Positions 30,701-42,714 of a stretch of 64,000 nucleotides of DNA are shown one piece after another. Location: positions 20,192,500-20,256,499 of the forward strand of contig JAVTVX010000013.1 of the NCBI GenBank assembly GCA_033439265.1, read 5' to 3'. The position numbers and the translations under genes are program-made. A model generated the notes under the pieces. The model did not search any database. It was not told the DNA's origin and saw nothing but the letters and a program-made list of their open reading frames with translations. Position 1 is the first letter of the stretch, and every line of letters starts with the position of its first letter. Source of the stretch: Dillenia suffruticosa (lineage: Eukaryota > Streptophyta > Magnoliopsida > Dilleniales > Dilleniaceae).

Positions 30701-31979
30701 AAGCCAAACTGTTCAGATCGTATATTCAATAATGGATTACATTCTTTTATTTGTTATTAAAATATTAGACCTGAATTATCTCTGAAGTTATGAATTAGTA
30801 CATATATATACAAAATTGGAACCGCTTCCACCATAACTCCAACAATAAACTATGTATTGATCATTGATTAGGATAACATATGAGTGAAGATATGACATAG
30901 TTAAGAAGAGGAAACAAGAAAATTTAATACTTGATGCTAGAGAAATGTGAACTGAGGTGAACTAGGTGTTAATTCAGGATCCAAAACCAAAGAAAATGAG
31001 TCGAAGACAGCAAAAACTCCAGTCTCACCACATAGTGCCTAAACGGTACAAATGAATGCGCTCAAAAGAGGGAAGAGAGCAGAGAAAAGGAAGGAAAGCT
31101 TCTGATGATCATTATCAACTAGTACAAAATGACTGCTTTTTTCCAGAAATGAAGATGAATCATTAAAACCTATTTAGGAAGCATTGCAGTTAACAATAAA
31201 ACACGTGTCAGAGATTTAATAGACTTTGTTTTTCAATTACTATTATTGATTCTACTTAATTCACTTCATAATTAATTAAAAGACTGTATTGCTATGCATT
31301 TGCCAATGAAAATAAAGATAGGATGGGAAAAGGAAAGAGAGAAAAATGAGGCCCTTTTTTTATATATAGAAATGACTAAAGACAAATGAGTACCAAGATC
31401 CCGCCAAGCTTGGATTTGAATCATTAATCCTAAACCTCATAAAAATATCAGCATCACATGACAAAAATGCCTGAGAACAAGCAAGAAGAAGAAGAGCATA
31501 CAATTAAGAGTGCAATCAGATTTCAAATCCTTAAGAATATTGGCAGAGGAAACTCCGGACACTTTTGATGACCGTCTTCGTTATGCAATATAGGCTTCGT
31601 AGATTCCAAATGATCAATATTCATATTTGCCACTTAATTAGAATTGACTGCAAGAATGTCTGCATACGAAAAGCACCCTAGACCTATAAAAGAAAAAATG
31701 CTTCAAAGAAAAACAAATTGGATCTTCCCTTTATTTAAGATGAAGTAATCCCTTGTTATGTTGGGAGCTAACATTTTGTAAACAGATAGGAAAGTGCACG
31801 AGCTTAACTAACACACAACCTACCAGTCTCCAGAATCAATGCAATATGTTGCAGCAGGACAAAGGCATATCATTTAAATGAGTTTTAGAAATTTCGCAGA
31901 AAATAAGAAAACTTTTCAAGTGCTATGTTGAAGTTTATGTTCCTCTCTTCAGATCGACCTAAAAAAGTCAAACTAAAAC
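30701..31979. other. Spacer between array genes 1 and 2, itself part of the duplicated unit
   Basis: No gene is seen. The 3' half (CACTTTTGATGACCGTC..., TATAGGCTTC, then CTACCAGTCTCC) recurs near 33,720-34,130 and 37,510-37,900, so whole gene-plus-spacer units were duplicated. Confidence 0.55.
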
Positions 31980-32118
31980 CTTAGAATTTAAGGTTAATTA
32001 CGTCTTTTGATGTTTCTAAAGTTGTGTGCTTGTCAAACCGGGTTATCCAAAAAAATAAAAATGTTGGCAAGTCAACAAGCAATCTTTAAAGCAATAGCCA
32101 TTTTTATCCCTATAAATG
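31980..32118 (+). promoter_or_regulatory. Conserved promoter block and TATA box of array gene 2
   Basis: TATAAATG at 32,111-32,118, about 130 bp before the ATG. The block shares GAATTTAAGG, TTTCTAAAG, GCTTGTCAAACCGGGTTA and GCAAGTCAAC with the region before gene 1, including both GTCAA (W-box core) positions. Confidence 0.6.
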
Positions 32119-32247
32119 CAAAGCCACCCTCATTAAGGCCTCACGAAAGATAACCTGCATTGACATTTTTCATATTTCCTTCATTGAACTCGCAAATCTC
32201 TCCTGCAGGCAATCATATTTCAATCTCAACATTATTTGGAAAAAAAA

Positions 32248-32823
32248 ATGAAGAAAATGGTAATGAATGATCATAGTGGAAACTCGGCACTCAATTTCTA
32301 TGATTATGCTGCATCATATGAAGCTGAAAGGAGACCATCATATGCGTACAATGTTCAAGAACCTCAAAAAGCTCAATATATAGGAGAATTTTATGCTCCT
32401 ATAAACCCAGCAAGCACATCGGATATACCAGTGGAAGTAGAAGAAGATGCCAATGATCAAGTTCAAAATCTACTAGAGTTTTTGGATGAATTCAATGATG
32501 AGAATCATAAATTGTTCGAAAAGGCACTCTTGATGCTAATAGAGGAGATCCCATCGGAAACTCTCATTAGTCAAGGACTGTATGATTCTCTAATTCAAGC
32601 CCTCAGAAGAAGGTGCCAGTTTCTTCTGGTTGGTGAATCAGGAGATGAGGCAAATGCGCACCTGAGAAATCATGGTCCAATGAAGGATGGAGGGTTGAAC
32701 ATTAATTTGACACGCAGTATCAGCAAATCAGCAGAGTTGTCATTGAAGCTTCAACGCTTCAAAGTAAAGACCCTAGATATTGGAGATGAAGTCGCAGAAG
32801 TAAAGACCTTACGTAAAAGCTAA
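32248..32823 (+). CDS. Small acidic helical protein, tandem-array gene 2
   Basis: 191 residues from the ATG at 32,248. Two further in-frame ATGs (32,257 and 32,263) are possible; the one at 32,257 matches the AAAATGG context of the pseudogene at 36,673, and 32,263 matches gene 1 (MND). The core repeats that of gene 1 (NLLEFLDEFNDENHKLFEK, LIEEIPSETLISQGLYD, RCQFLLVGE), as does the tail ELSLKLQRFKVKTLDI. The N-terminal third is diverged, with an EVEEDAND acidic end. Intact frame, own TATA box and conserved upstream block. Function unknown. Confidence 0.72.
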   Translation: MKKMVMNDHSGNSALNFYDYAASYEAERRPSYAYNVQEPQKAQYIGEFYAPINPASTSDIPVEVEEDANDQVQNLLEFLDEFNDENHKLFEKALLMLIEEIPSETLISQGLYDSLIQALRRRCQFLLVGESGDEANAHLRNHGPMKDGGLNINLTRSISKSAELSLKLQRFKVKTLDIGDEVAEVKTLRKS

Positions 32824-34690
32824 TGAGATATAATTTGTTGTTGATTAAAATGGTCAATTAGTCCATTCAATACATTCTTCATTCTTTAATGTTTGTTGTT
32901 CATTCAAAATGTTTCTTCTTATCTCCAAATACTTACATCATGAATTGGATTGGACAAGAGTTTAATTCTACCTAATCCTATGCAAATAAGAGGTTACACT
33001 TAAAACAGATAAAGAGAAAGCAGAGAAAAAGAAAAGAGAACTTCTAGACTCAAAAAACATAACATAAGCTATTTATCCGTAATGGTACCAAAAATATTAG
33101 CCTCAGAAAATGGCAGAAGAAAATGATAGCTTCTTCTCAAGGAAAAACCGATTGGTGAAACCTAGTTAAGAAACCATACAATGACTATGGCTCAATTCCA
33201 GGGAACCAAGGAACTAGAAATGTAAATCAACAGATGAGTTTCAAAGCATTCTGGTCATAACCAGTTAAGTCTGTTCCTACCAATGGCCAATGCCTCTTCT
33301 TTTACTTTAACTGCCAAGGTAAAGAACTTGACACAGATTTTAACAAACTTCTTTTATATCTATGATGAAATTTCTCTAGCCGCAATAAGAAGTTAAGCAG
33401 TGCAAGATTTGCAGCTTATATTGATGAAATGTCTGTTCAAGGAGTTCATAATATCTATCTTTTACAAGAAGGGGGAAGTGAAACATTAGAGGTCTGACTG
33501 GAAAAAAAAAACAAAAAAAACCAAAGAAAAATGAGTTAATACGAGGTCCAACTTAATTAGAATTGAAATCATTAGACATAAGTCTCATTGGATTATCTGT
33601 TTTGGACATAGAATATGCATGGGAACAAACAAGAAAAGCATATATTGATATTTTACCCAACGCATTAAAGACTCTAGTTAGGTTGCGAATACTTGAGAAT
33701 ATTAGTCATGAAATCAACAGACACTTTTGATGACCATCTTTATTATGCAACATAGGCTTCATACCACGAGAAGCGCAGCCGCTAGAATCCAAATTTGCAT
33801 ATTTCAGCGTAGGTTGCCGCTTAATTAGAATGGAATGCAATTTCTGCATATGAAAAGTTGTATAAACGCTGTCAAAGATAGGTGCTTAATAGAAAAAAAA
33901 AAAAAAAAAAAGAAGATAATCTGTTTAATTAAGATGGAAGCAATCACCGTGTAGGAATATACATCAGCATTGTGGCGTATTAGTTCATAATCCAGAAGTG
34001 CTTTTCTCAAATTGTTGTTGGACTTGGCCAATGCCGCGTTGCTCTTATTTGGTGCTGCCAGCTTGTTAACAACAATGCAAATGCGTGAGCTCAACTAACA
34101 TATGCAGCTACCAGTCTCTGACAGGATGCAAATATGGCAGCACCTTAACCACCAGACCTGGACAGCACCATCTCTCTGGCTGCGCCTGCAAGGCTTCATT
34201 ACTCTGGTCAATCAAGTCTTGGTCGCGATTCATGTACATTTTTGGCCAAGAATAGTGTATGACCTAAAGCTAAATATATTTACTTAATTTGGTTTAAATC
34301 ATGAAATTCTGGTATACATTTTTGTAGAATAATGATAATAGTCACATATTACCCGAAAATTACAATTTATTATACAATGTCCCTCTTTCTTCAAAATTGA
34401 CCTGTACAGCCGTTTTGACATCTTTGGTTAACCAAATGAACAAATATACATATATATTTTTGAAGATTGACCTGCTAAATCTCCTTCCACATAAAACTTC
34501 ACATTTTGGATGATTCACAAAATGATCATACCAAGTCCTCCCAAATTTCACAAATTAGGTACCCTGTACTGCCAAAAAGTGAGATTTTAGTTTGATTTGT
34601 AATTTTTTTTCATGTCTAATTGTTTTTGACCTTTAATAGGTTTACTACTTTCCCTCCTTTTCCAAATGCTGGAATGTCAGGATGGAAATT
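32824..34690. other. Spacer with duplicated-unit remnants
   Basis: No intact gene. About 33,710-34,130 matches the end of the first spacer and the 37.5-37.9 kb block. About 34,495-34,680 matches 38,030-38,260 (upstream region of the shorter array member). An A-run sits at 33,894-33,911. Confidence 0.5.
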
Positions 34691-34691
34691 C

Positions 34692-34699
34692 TATAAATA
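34692..34699 (+). promoter_or_regulatory. TATA box of the shorter array gene
   Basis: TATAAATA, 93 bp before the ATG at 34,785, a normal plant spacing with a leader of about 60 bases. Confidence 0.6.
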
Positions 34700-34784
34700 T
34701 ATAGTGCTAAGGCAAGCCCTTTTCGTATCGTAAATTCATCTTTCATCAACAAGAATTTAAACAACAGCAGAAACAGAGAAAACA

Positions 34785-35153
34785 ATGGACAGTGTTGTAA
34801 ACAGCAACTTAAGCTTTTCTGATATGGACATGCAGAACATGCATGAGGAAGAGAGCGACATTCCCGTGGCACTACCATTTCTATCAGCAGCAGAAGAAGA
34901 AGAAGTTCTATTTTTGAAAAATGGTTTCGATGACCAGATTATTACTTCCAAAAGCCAAGAATTGTTCAAAAACCTATTCTGCCAAGCCGAAACGATTCCA
35001 AGTCCAGAGGAGAATAAGATCGAAGGACATGAAAAACAGAATTCGAGAGTCAAAGGGATCATCGAATGGTATAAGAAAATCCAAGAGAGGAGTAGGATGA
35101 ATTCTAGCACCATGCAAAGAGGCTCTTGGGAGGTTCAAGATCAAAAGTCTTGA
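34785..35153 (+). CDS. Shorter array member (possible diverged paralogue, shifted C-terminus)
   Basis: 122 residues, single exon, with a TATA box at the right distance. It has a Met-rich acidic N-terminus, EEEEVLFLKNGFDD (about 38-51), SQELFKNLF and ETIPSPEEN (about 56-76), which recall the ELFEK...EEIPSE core of the two larger array genes, then a basic helix. Just before its stop, the +1 frame (35,131-35,187) encodes RFKIKSLDFEEIVKQETK and a stop, closely resembling the RFKVKTLDI tail of the paralogues. This suggests one indel between about 35,098 and 35,130 moved the tail out of frame. It may be a young pseudogene, a gene with an altered tail, or a sequencing error. Confidence 0.5.
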   Translation: MDSVVNSNLSFSDMDMQNMHEEESDIPVALPFLSAAEEEEVLFLKNGFDDQIITSKSQELFKNLFCQAETIPSPEENKIEGHEKQNSRVKGIIEWYKKIQERSRMNSSTMQRGSWEVQDQKS

Positions 35154-35960
35154 TTTTGAAGAGATTGTCAAACAAGAAACTAAATGACATATGCAAAGAA
35201 CCTTATAAGAGAAGCATATATTATTATGAATTTGAATTTTGTATACAGAAACTTCTTTTATTTTTTAAATCCTATTTTCTTGATTTCTGTTTTTCATTAA
35301 TATGTACTGTTGAATAAAATTATTTCATTTATTTTAATCCTATTTTCTTGATTTATATTTTTCATTAAAACGATAGTGTTGAAGAAACCGGTTGATATAC
35401 ATATGAATGGTTTCCGCAATGGAAAACGCTGAAGAAGGCAAATTTCGAGATTAGAATTCAAAGGTTTTCCTTTTTTACCTAGGCAAAACCTTATATTCAC
35501 CGAAGAAGGCTGTACTTCTACCAGCGGAAATCAACAGATCCTAGGATCTTGTTCATAACCATGAAAACATGAATTTTATGTAATCATCTTCTGTGCTTGA
35601 ACATATTAACAGTATTATATTAAGCTTTGTTTGACTTCCATGGTCTGTTCCACCATGAAGATACAGAAATATATTAAATAACCGGAATATGGAGAAATTT
35701 ACCATTGTCTGGCCTTAAATCAGTATGAAATAATTTGATGCAAATCAACTGGAAAAAAAAAAAGAAAGGATCATTTTATTCAATTAATATTTCTTAAATT
35801 TTAACTTGTGACACTATAGTATGGATCAGGGAAAAGTTTTAAGTATCTGGCTCCACAGTTTGGTAGAAAGACTCGTCAAAGCCACAAACATTGATCTTAT
35901 TGAAGTAGATTTTCAACTGTACATGACTTGGTGGTAGAGTAGACAGCAACATTTGTCTGG
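35154..35960. other. Gene-free spacer
   Basis: Apart from the out-of-frame tail up to 35,187 no coding region is supported. A 28-bp word with CCTATTTTCTTGATTT and TTTTTCATTAA occurs twice (about 35,270-35,297 and 35,338-35,365), a small direct repeat. Confidence 0.45.
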
Positions 35961-35963
35961 TTG

Positions 35964-36020
35964 TCGGAGGAAGAATGGAATGTTTCTATGTATTTCTCCA
36001 CGGACAATAATCCAACTGGA
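35964..36020 (+). pseudogene. Fragment of the N-terminal part of an array gene
   Basis: The frame reads EEEWNVSMYFSTDNNPTG, resembling IEEFNVPMYNNPPST of array gene 1 at protein and DNA level (GAAGAAT..AATGTT.C.ATGTAT). No core follows. The downstream block at 36,225-36,290 matches spacer sequence of the other units, consistent with a deleted copy. Confidence 0.35.
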
Positions 36021-36464
36021 TTGTGGATGGACCCGCTTTCAGAAGATAAGCTTCATATTCAACATGTTGGGTCCCGAATTGGACACAAAAGTTGTCTAAA
36101 AAGATGTGGTTTTACCCCAACAAAAAAGCTCTGGTTCTTCATACTATATTTACTAGAGGAATGTTAAACATGGAAAGGTGATGTTCTTTTTGCGGTTGCT
36201 TTATTAACTGCCTAGGCAGGTACATGAGCTAACTAATAGATGCAGCTACCATTCTTTCAATGGATGCAATATATTGCAGCACCTTCGCAATGCAGATGGC
36301 TACACGATGAATTAATTCCTTTTCTCTTTTGGATGAATTCTGCTGTAATAATTTCAATAATTTTGTAATGAAACCTAAGACTAGTTTTAGCGAGAGTTAT
36401 AGACAATTTAGCAGAAATCTGAGAAATTTCTAAAGGTACCAGAATTTTCAATCAAGAAGTTTAG

Positions 36465-37089
36465 AATTTAAGACTAGGTCCTTTCCAGGAAATCTTAAGT
36501 TGCACACCTGTCAAGCTCTGGTTACTCGAATGACATGTTTTGGCAAGCTGTAAATATATATAATGAAGGCCTTCCAAAGTTTATATCCTGTAACAACAAA
36601 TCTCACATTCCCTTCATCGGGCTCACAAAACTCTTTACATTTCAATCTCCATATCGCTCAAAAACAAAGAAAATGGCAAGGAACAATCTTGTTCTGGCTT
36701 CAGTGTGTGCTATCCCAAGTCTATCAACCAACAAGACCTTCATATGCACGCAATATGTTCATGAATCTCGAAACCAGTAATACAGCCAAGAATATATCGT
36801 CCCTCCGAATCCACCAAGCACATGGGGCACTGAGATAGAAGATGATGCTAATGATCAAGCTCAACATCTACTAGAATTTTTTGATGATTTTGCTGATGAG
36901 AATCATGACTTTTTCAAAGAGGCGTTCTTGGCACTAATAGAGGAGATTCCATTCCAAATCTCTGATCAGTCAAGACTTTGCTTCTCTAATTCATGCCCTG
37001 ATGGTATAAATTTCTTTTCATTGATGAATTTGGGGCATAAAGAAAGCTATGATGCCATAATGAAAGGAAAGAGGGACATGGAGCTTTAG
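36465..37089 (+). pseudogene. Tandem-array pseudogene (copy 4) with promoter remnant
   Basis: The upstream block 36,465-36,560 retains TAGAATTTAAGACTAGGTC, CTGTCAAGCTCTGGTTA and GCAAGC from the array promoter, and the ATG would be at 36,673. Reading runs into a TAA at 36,778 after 35 codons. Beyond it the core is recognisable in shifted frames: DDANDQAQHLLEFFDDFADE (about 36,843-36,902), FFKEAF and LIEEIP. Several indels and stops break it, and the tail is lost. It shows that the family expanded as gene-plus-promoter units. Confidence 0.75.
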
Positions 37090-38879
37090 AAAATCAAAGG
37101 AAGAGATAGCCACAATTTTCAAATCACATAAAATGATTGCTTTTCTCAAGGAAACATCGATCCTCAGAACATAGGAGCCAAGGAATTAGGAATGAATAGC
37201 AAAAGATGAGTTTCAGAGCATTGTGGTTTTTTATACTGTTCCTAAGAAGCTAAAATCCATCTTTCTCCTTCCTGATTAACTGCATATTATGGACCAAGCA
37301 TAATATAGGCTTATATTTAAGGATATTCAGCCTCCTGGAAAGCAAATAAACAACTACTATTCTCCCACAATTGGAACTTAGCTGTGTGCAAAATTTACAG
37401 ATCATAACGAGTTTAAGGTCCTAATTTATTAGAATTCAAATTATTAAACTTAAGCTTCATCAGATTATCCACATTGAACTTGTTATCTTACCTAATCCCT
37501 CGAGACTAAAGCAATGGACACTTTTGATGACAATATTCATTCACAAGACAGACTTCATACCACAAGGAGATGCAGCTGCCTCTAGATTTCAAAATTTCAT
37601 TATTAACAGTAGCCTGCTTAATTAAAGTGGACTACAAGTAGAAAAGTACTTAAAAAAGGAAGCAAGATGAAGTAATCATGGCATTGCCACATAAATCAGC
37701 ATTATGGTCCATTAGTTAATAATCCAAAACTGCTTTTCCTAATTCTTTTATTAAGGACTCAGCCAATGCCTGCGTTGTTCTATTTCTTGTTGCCGTGTTA
37801 GGTGCAACTTGAGTGCATGAGCTTAACTAACATATGCAACTACCAGCCTCTCTGACTGGATGAAAATATATTGCAGCGCCTTAACTTTATATAATATAGA
37901 TGTAGACCATCTCTGTGGCTGTGTGACCAAGGGCTAATCGCTCTGGCCCATCAAGTCATAGTCATTGATTGAATGGCATTTTTGGCGCATATATTTCATC
38001 TTTCATCATGCGTGACTCCACATTTTTTGGATTAAAATTAAGGAAACCGATGAAATTTAGAGATGAGTCCTGCTCTGCTGTCAAATGGATGATGATGAAT
38101 TAAATCACATGAATTAGTTGTTTTAATGGGTGAGTTTTGGTGCACATTTTATGTCTAAAAACTTATTTTCATGTCTGAAAACTTGTGACTTTTTAGCGAG
38201 TATCAATCACATGCCGAGTATCAATCACATGCCCACCTTTTCCAAACGCCGTCTGTTAGATGGACCATTAATAATACCTTAAGCTCACAAAATCAGAACT
38301 AGTCCTAAATCTTTTTAATTTTTGAACTATATCATCAAGTTTCGTGTCTCAGAATTGTGCATGTGAGATCATATAAAGAGGCCTCACTTTTGAAGGACCC
38401 ATATGGGCATTAGAATTGTTTTAGGGTAAAGAGGTCAAGAAGTTAACCGAAAGCTTTCCTCACATGGTTCTAAGGGAACGATAGATTATGAATCATGCAA
38501 CAGCGTAGTTAGCCGAATTCGGAAACAAAAGTACTGCTGCAAATTTCGAAAATGATTCCTAAAATACTCGAAAATAAGAATTTGGTGTTCAAATATAATG
38601 TTTTATCAAAATGTTTTCCTAAACCATAACTAAAATGCGAAATTGTGAAGCCAATTCCTCTCTCTTCTTTCTCGCTTTCTATCTCCCAAAACCCTACTCT
38701 GCGTTCTATGTCCGTTTTGGGGCGACTCGTGTCCTTAACGACTGCGCCACAATCGAAACCATAGCTGCTCCGTCGACCACGTCAAGTTGCCTCCATCTAC
38801 AACCAAGTGATGAGAGGCGAAGCCAACAACCAATGAGCCACAAGTGAACCTAGTGAGCTGAACTTGCACCAACTAAGAC
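37090..38879. other. Array downstream remnants, then gene-free DNA
   Basis: 37,505-37,930 repeats spacer sequence of the other units (CACTTTTGATGACAATATTC, CTACCAGCCTCTCTGACTGG). 38,030-38,260 repeats the region upstream of the shorter array gene, without its coding part. 38,300-38,880 shows no supportable gene. Confidence 0.5.
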
Positions 38880-39410
38880 TCGAATATCTCTCGACAAAGC
38901 TTGATACACCTGCTTAGGGGGAGACAACAAATCATGAAATCCATGAGTAACCGAGTGACCAAGGCGACTTAAAATGTCTACTCAAGCGTTGCCCTCTCTT
39001 AGGACAAATTGAACAGATTGGACCCTTGCGAGTCGCATTAATTGAATGCATTCTCGGAGGATGTTAAAAGCAGGATAAAAATGATTGAGATTCTCCTTAA
39101 GTGCCGACACAAGTTCCACCAAATCCAACTCAAGGATCATAGGGAAGAGATTTGCACGAAGAATAAGCAGGAGACCCCACTCCCCATACTTCTGCCATAA
39201 AGGGATCAGTTACCCACAGTTTTTTTTTTTTTTTTTTTTTTGATAATATGACTAGATTACCGACCCATTATTCGGAGATTCACTCGATTATTTTAGGTCG
39301 ACCGCTTACGACACCCAATCGAGGAGCACGTATCCTTGTACTGATTTTTCCATTACCCACAGTTTATTAGTAAATCCTCTCGCACGTGATCCATTCTCAT
39401 CCCCCGGTTT
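38880..39410 (-). mobile_element. 5'-truncated LINE fragment (RNase H end of ORF2)
   Basis: Conceptual minus-strand translation gives pieces of a LINE RNase H in order: GFTNKL.VTDPFMAEVWG (about 39,360-39,385 joined past the SINE to 39,180), LILELDLVELVS, ECIQLMRLARVQSVQFVLRE and a terminal ADxLSRLGHSVTHGF-like segment, with stops and frameshifts. The family differs from the intact LINE at 16.6-22.7 kb. The same fragment is present at 56,560-56,910. Confidence 0.65.
39220..39352 (-). mobile_element. SINE insertion with target-site duplication and empty sister site
   Basis: The word TTACCCACAG occurs on both sides (39,210-39,219 and 39,353-39,362). Between them are 133 bp with a poly(T) start on the plus strand (A-tail on the minus) and CGATTGGGTGTCGTAAGCGG, TCGACC and TCGAGTGAATC words resembling the SINE at 24.3 kb. 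The sister copy at about 56,868-56,885 runs straight through (CAGTTACCCCCAATTTATTAG), so this is an insertion and not a deletion. Confidence 0.75.
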
Positions 39411-39835
39411 GGATAGTGGTTTTGAATCCACTCCAAGTGGCATGCTTTTAAAACTTTTGTTTTGGACAAAGTTTTTAATTCAAAACATGTGTACTGATAT
39501 AATTACTAAAACAAACATCTGGCTCGTAATTTTAAAACCAGTTTACATATGTTTCATATTTGAAAAGTGTCAAACTTTTGACTAAATCTCCAACATGAAG
39601 CTAAAGATAACATAGATTTTAAAATCATCTTGCATGTTTTAAAAAACGATAAAATTTATATCAAGTTTTTCACATAACCATAATTTTTATTAGGGAATCA
39701 TAAACTAACAAATCAAGATATCAAAAATAATTTAATCTAAGAACCATCACAAATTATAAAAATCACTTATAAAATTACTAAGATATCACATTAATTGAAA
39801 AATCATTAATATGTAGATGACAATTTACATTTTAA
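39411..39835. repeat. Block shared with 56,910-57,330
   Basis: Words such as GATAGTGGTTTTGAA, GGCATGCTTTTAAAAC, CAAACTTTTGACTAAATCTC and CATAAACTAACAAATCAAGA occur in the same order in both places. The last part also matches AGO-pseudogene intron sequence at about 46,640-46,760 and 50,510-50,620. It is a duplicated composite of LINE fragment and AGO-intron DNA. Confidence 0.65.
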
Positions 39836-42714
39836 CAAAAAATATTGAGGGATCCGTCTCAAAATAGACCCTACAACAATCGATCTAAATTAATTAAAAT
39901 AAAACTTTGAATATTGGATGAGGGGCAAACTAAGTAACCAAAAAAAATACAAACATGATCGAGAGTGTCACTTTTCCATAGACATTTTCATTTTCCTTTT
40001 TTTTGTGAAAAAAGGGAAAAAGGTTTTATTACCGCTATTAATTATATTAAATTTATTCATTTCTTTTGAAATATATAAATCAAATTTTTATAAAATTTAT
40101 AAATAGTACAAAAAATTCAGCATGGTTTTACTTTACTAAAAAAGTATCAATCGATTAAAAAAAATTGTTATAAAAAATTGTCTGATAATTTTAACATTTT
40201 TTTAGTTAAACTAATATTACTCTTTAATCCTATTTTCTCTAAGATTCAATAAAAAAAAGAATTTTTTTTTAATTTCCAACACCTATAAATTCCTTCAAAA
40301 AATTTAAAAGAATCACAACTTAATAGTTTTAAATAAAAATAAGTTTATGATGATCTTAAAAGTATGAGATTTTTTTTTTTTTTAAGAATCTGATTTGAGA
40401 AAAATTGAGTCAGACTGGTCCTAAAATTTATTAAAAACTAGAAACCACGGGAAAGTTAGTCATGGTCATTAGATTCGAATAAGGGCTCGAACATAGGATT
40501 GGACATGGCCCGAGCTTTAGTAACCTACAAAAAATTTAGTTAATTAACCAATTATTTTGACCATATAAGATGACTCTTTCTTTCTCCAACCCATTTTGCC
40601 GTCATCAAGAAAACCAAGTCATGAAGGTGAGAGAAGAGAGCTCTAAAATTGTCAAACCATTTTATGATGGCAATGAAGATCCTCCTTCAACCAACTAATA
40701 TATCCCTCTTAGTGTCTTTGATTAGGTCACGAACCCTGAATCTCAAGATTGAGGGAAGGGAATTATGACAACCATGCTATTCCCATGAGAACTCTTTGAT
40801 TAGGTCACTTTCAACACCCAACTACTTTCAATGCCCAACTACTATGCAAGAGTACCGTCGAAAGAAAAAACCAACTACTATTTTTTTTTTGTTACACAAG
40901 AATTTGAATTCTAGATCTAAGGGTTAGAGGAAGAGGATTGTGACCATCAGGTTGTCCTCTTGGAGACGACCAACTATAATGCCATTAAGGTTTTCAGTTT
41001 TTTTCTTTAAACGCCCAATGATTTCTTGTGGGTGTGTTTTGATTAACTTTTTCACCTTTTAAACAAAAATCACGTTTTTTTTTTTTTAAATAATGCGAAA
41101 AAGGAGTACTAAATGGCAAAATTGTAGAATAATTTCTACCAACGTTATTTATTTACTCATTGCCTAACCTCTGAAAAGGAAAAACAAAAATTTAGTGGCT
41201 TTAACTTAAGAAACAAATAGAGGCCATGAGGTTAACCTGGCTTCATAGGACCGTAGTGACCTGGGGAGTGGGGACAACTAAGATTTTAGATTAAATTCTT
41301 TTCTGGGTTTAAATTATTAGTGGGCTAGTTCCCTTTTTGATGACAAAAATCCAAAGACATGCCTTCAAATTTCCCACCAAAGCAAAAGCCGATGAGCTCA
41401 AGTAAGCCACTTCGAAGGAGTTGTGTCCTGGATCCTAACTCCAACCTTGAACCTTTTTCATTATGTAGTGAATTTAAAAAAAGTAAAATGGTACTTGTAC
41501 TTTAGAATCATGACAAAGTACACCTACTCGTTTTATATTATTTCTTTATTTTATAAACAACCGTTATCTAAAATCATATTTAAATTAATCTGATCCGAGT
41601 ATTGTTTAACCTAAGAAAACACTCTTAATGTAATTTTTTCTATTTTTATTTTTCAAATCCTAGATTTCATTAAGAAATCTAATGTCTTTCTCCACTAAAT
41701 CAACTATATTTTTATGGTTTTATAAAATTTCATTTTCATGGAGCTTGCAGATGAAGACTAATGTGTTGACCTTCTCATCGAAATTGCTTTAACCTAAGCA
41801 TTTTTTTCCATGATAAAATTGGAATGATTTGATATCACAGAAGGGGATAAAGTAATTTGAGTTATAAAGTTCAGTGTTCCTTTCGGTTTGGCTATGATTT
41901 AATCCTTCTTTGCTTCTCCCTGATCTTCTTTCTCATCTTTCATTCAAAAAAACAATAGGATTAAAGTAATTGTGAGACCAAAAGTAAATTGCAGAAACTC
42001 TTCTCAAAATTAATCAAAAGTTGGTATTACTGTGCTTCATCAATAATTTTAAGAATCTCTTCTATTATTTTCTAAACTCTCGTAAATATTTGACTTGATC
42101 TGAACATATTCCTATGAAGTAAAATTGGAATTTTTGGAGCGGGGGAGAGGGCATGATAATTTTTTGGCATCTGAAATGAAAAATGAGTTTGATTCTAAAT
42201 TTCCAATCCCATCTCATCCCATTCTCACATTCCCAATCCAAACATGAGCTCAGAGAATTCCCCTTGTGGGCTAGCCTAATAGAACCAGTCCAATATGGCC
42301 TAATGGTTTGTGGGCCTAGATTCCTTGTCGTTCATTACCATTGTGCTGGCCCAGCCCGGTCCGGTGCTTTATTAATCGGCGGGCGATGGAAAGATTTTGT
42401 GACTAAAATAATGAACTAAACAATTAAAGGGCTCATTTGAGGTTTAAAAAAGTCAAGCTTAAAGTTAACAGAGCTTAAATAAAAATTTTAATAAGAATAT
42501 ATGCTTTACAGGGAAAATTAATTTTTTACTTATAAAATTTTATAAATATAATAATACAAAAAAGAGGTAAACTGAACTGGATTGAAGTTTTTTAGTAAAT
42601 CCAAAATCTTATCACAAAGTAAATTTTATAAATCAATTTTTTAACCTCAACTGACTTTCTTTTGAACCAATCTCTTTACCACAATGTTCAAAACTAGTGC
42701 ATGATTTTTTTTTT
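39836..42714. other. Gene-free stretch
   Basis: No gene supported. Two related stretches (about 40,730-40,790 and 40,895-40,965: GAATCTCAAGATTGAGGGAAGGG and GATCTAAGGGTTAGAGGAAGAGG, each followed by a GTGACCATCA-like word) may be old SINE copies. The rest is AT-rich filler. Confidence 0.4.

Noticed and set aside
38635-38847. 70-codon plus-strand frame
   Set aside because: No similarity, no promoter features, adjacent to repeat fragments.
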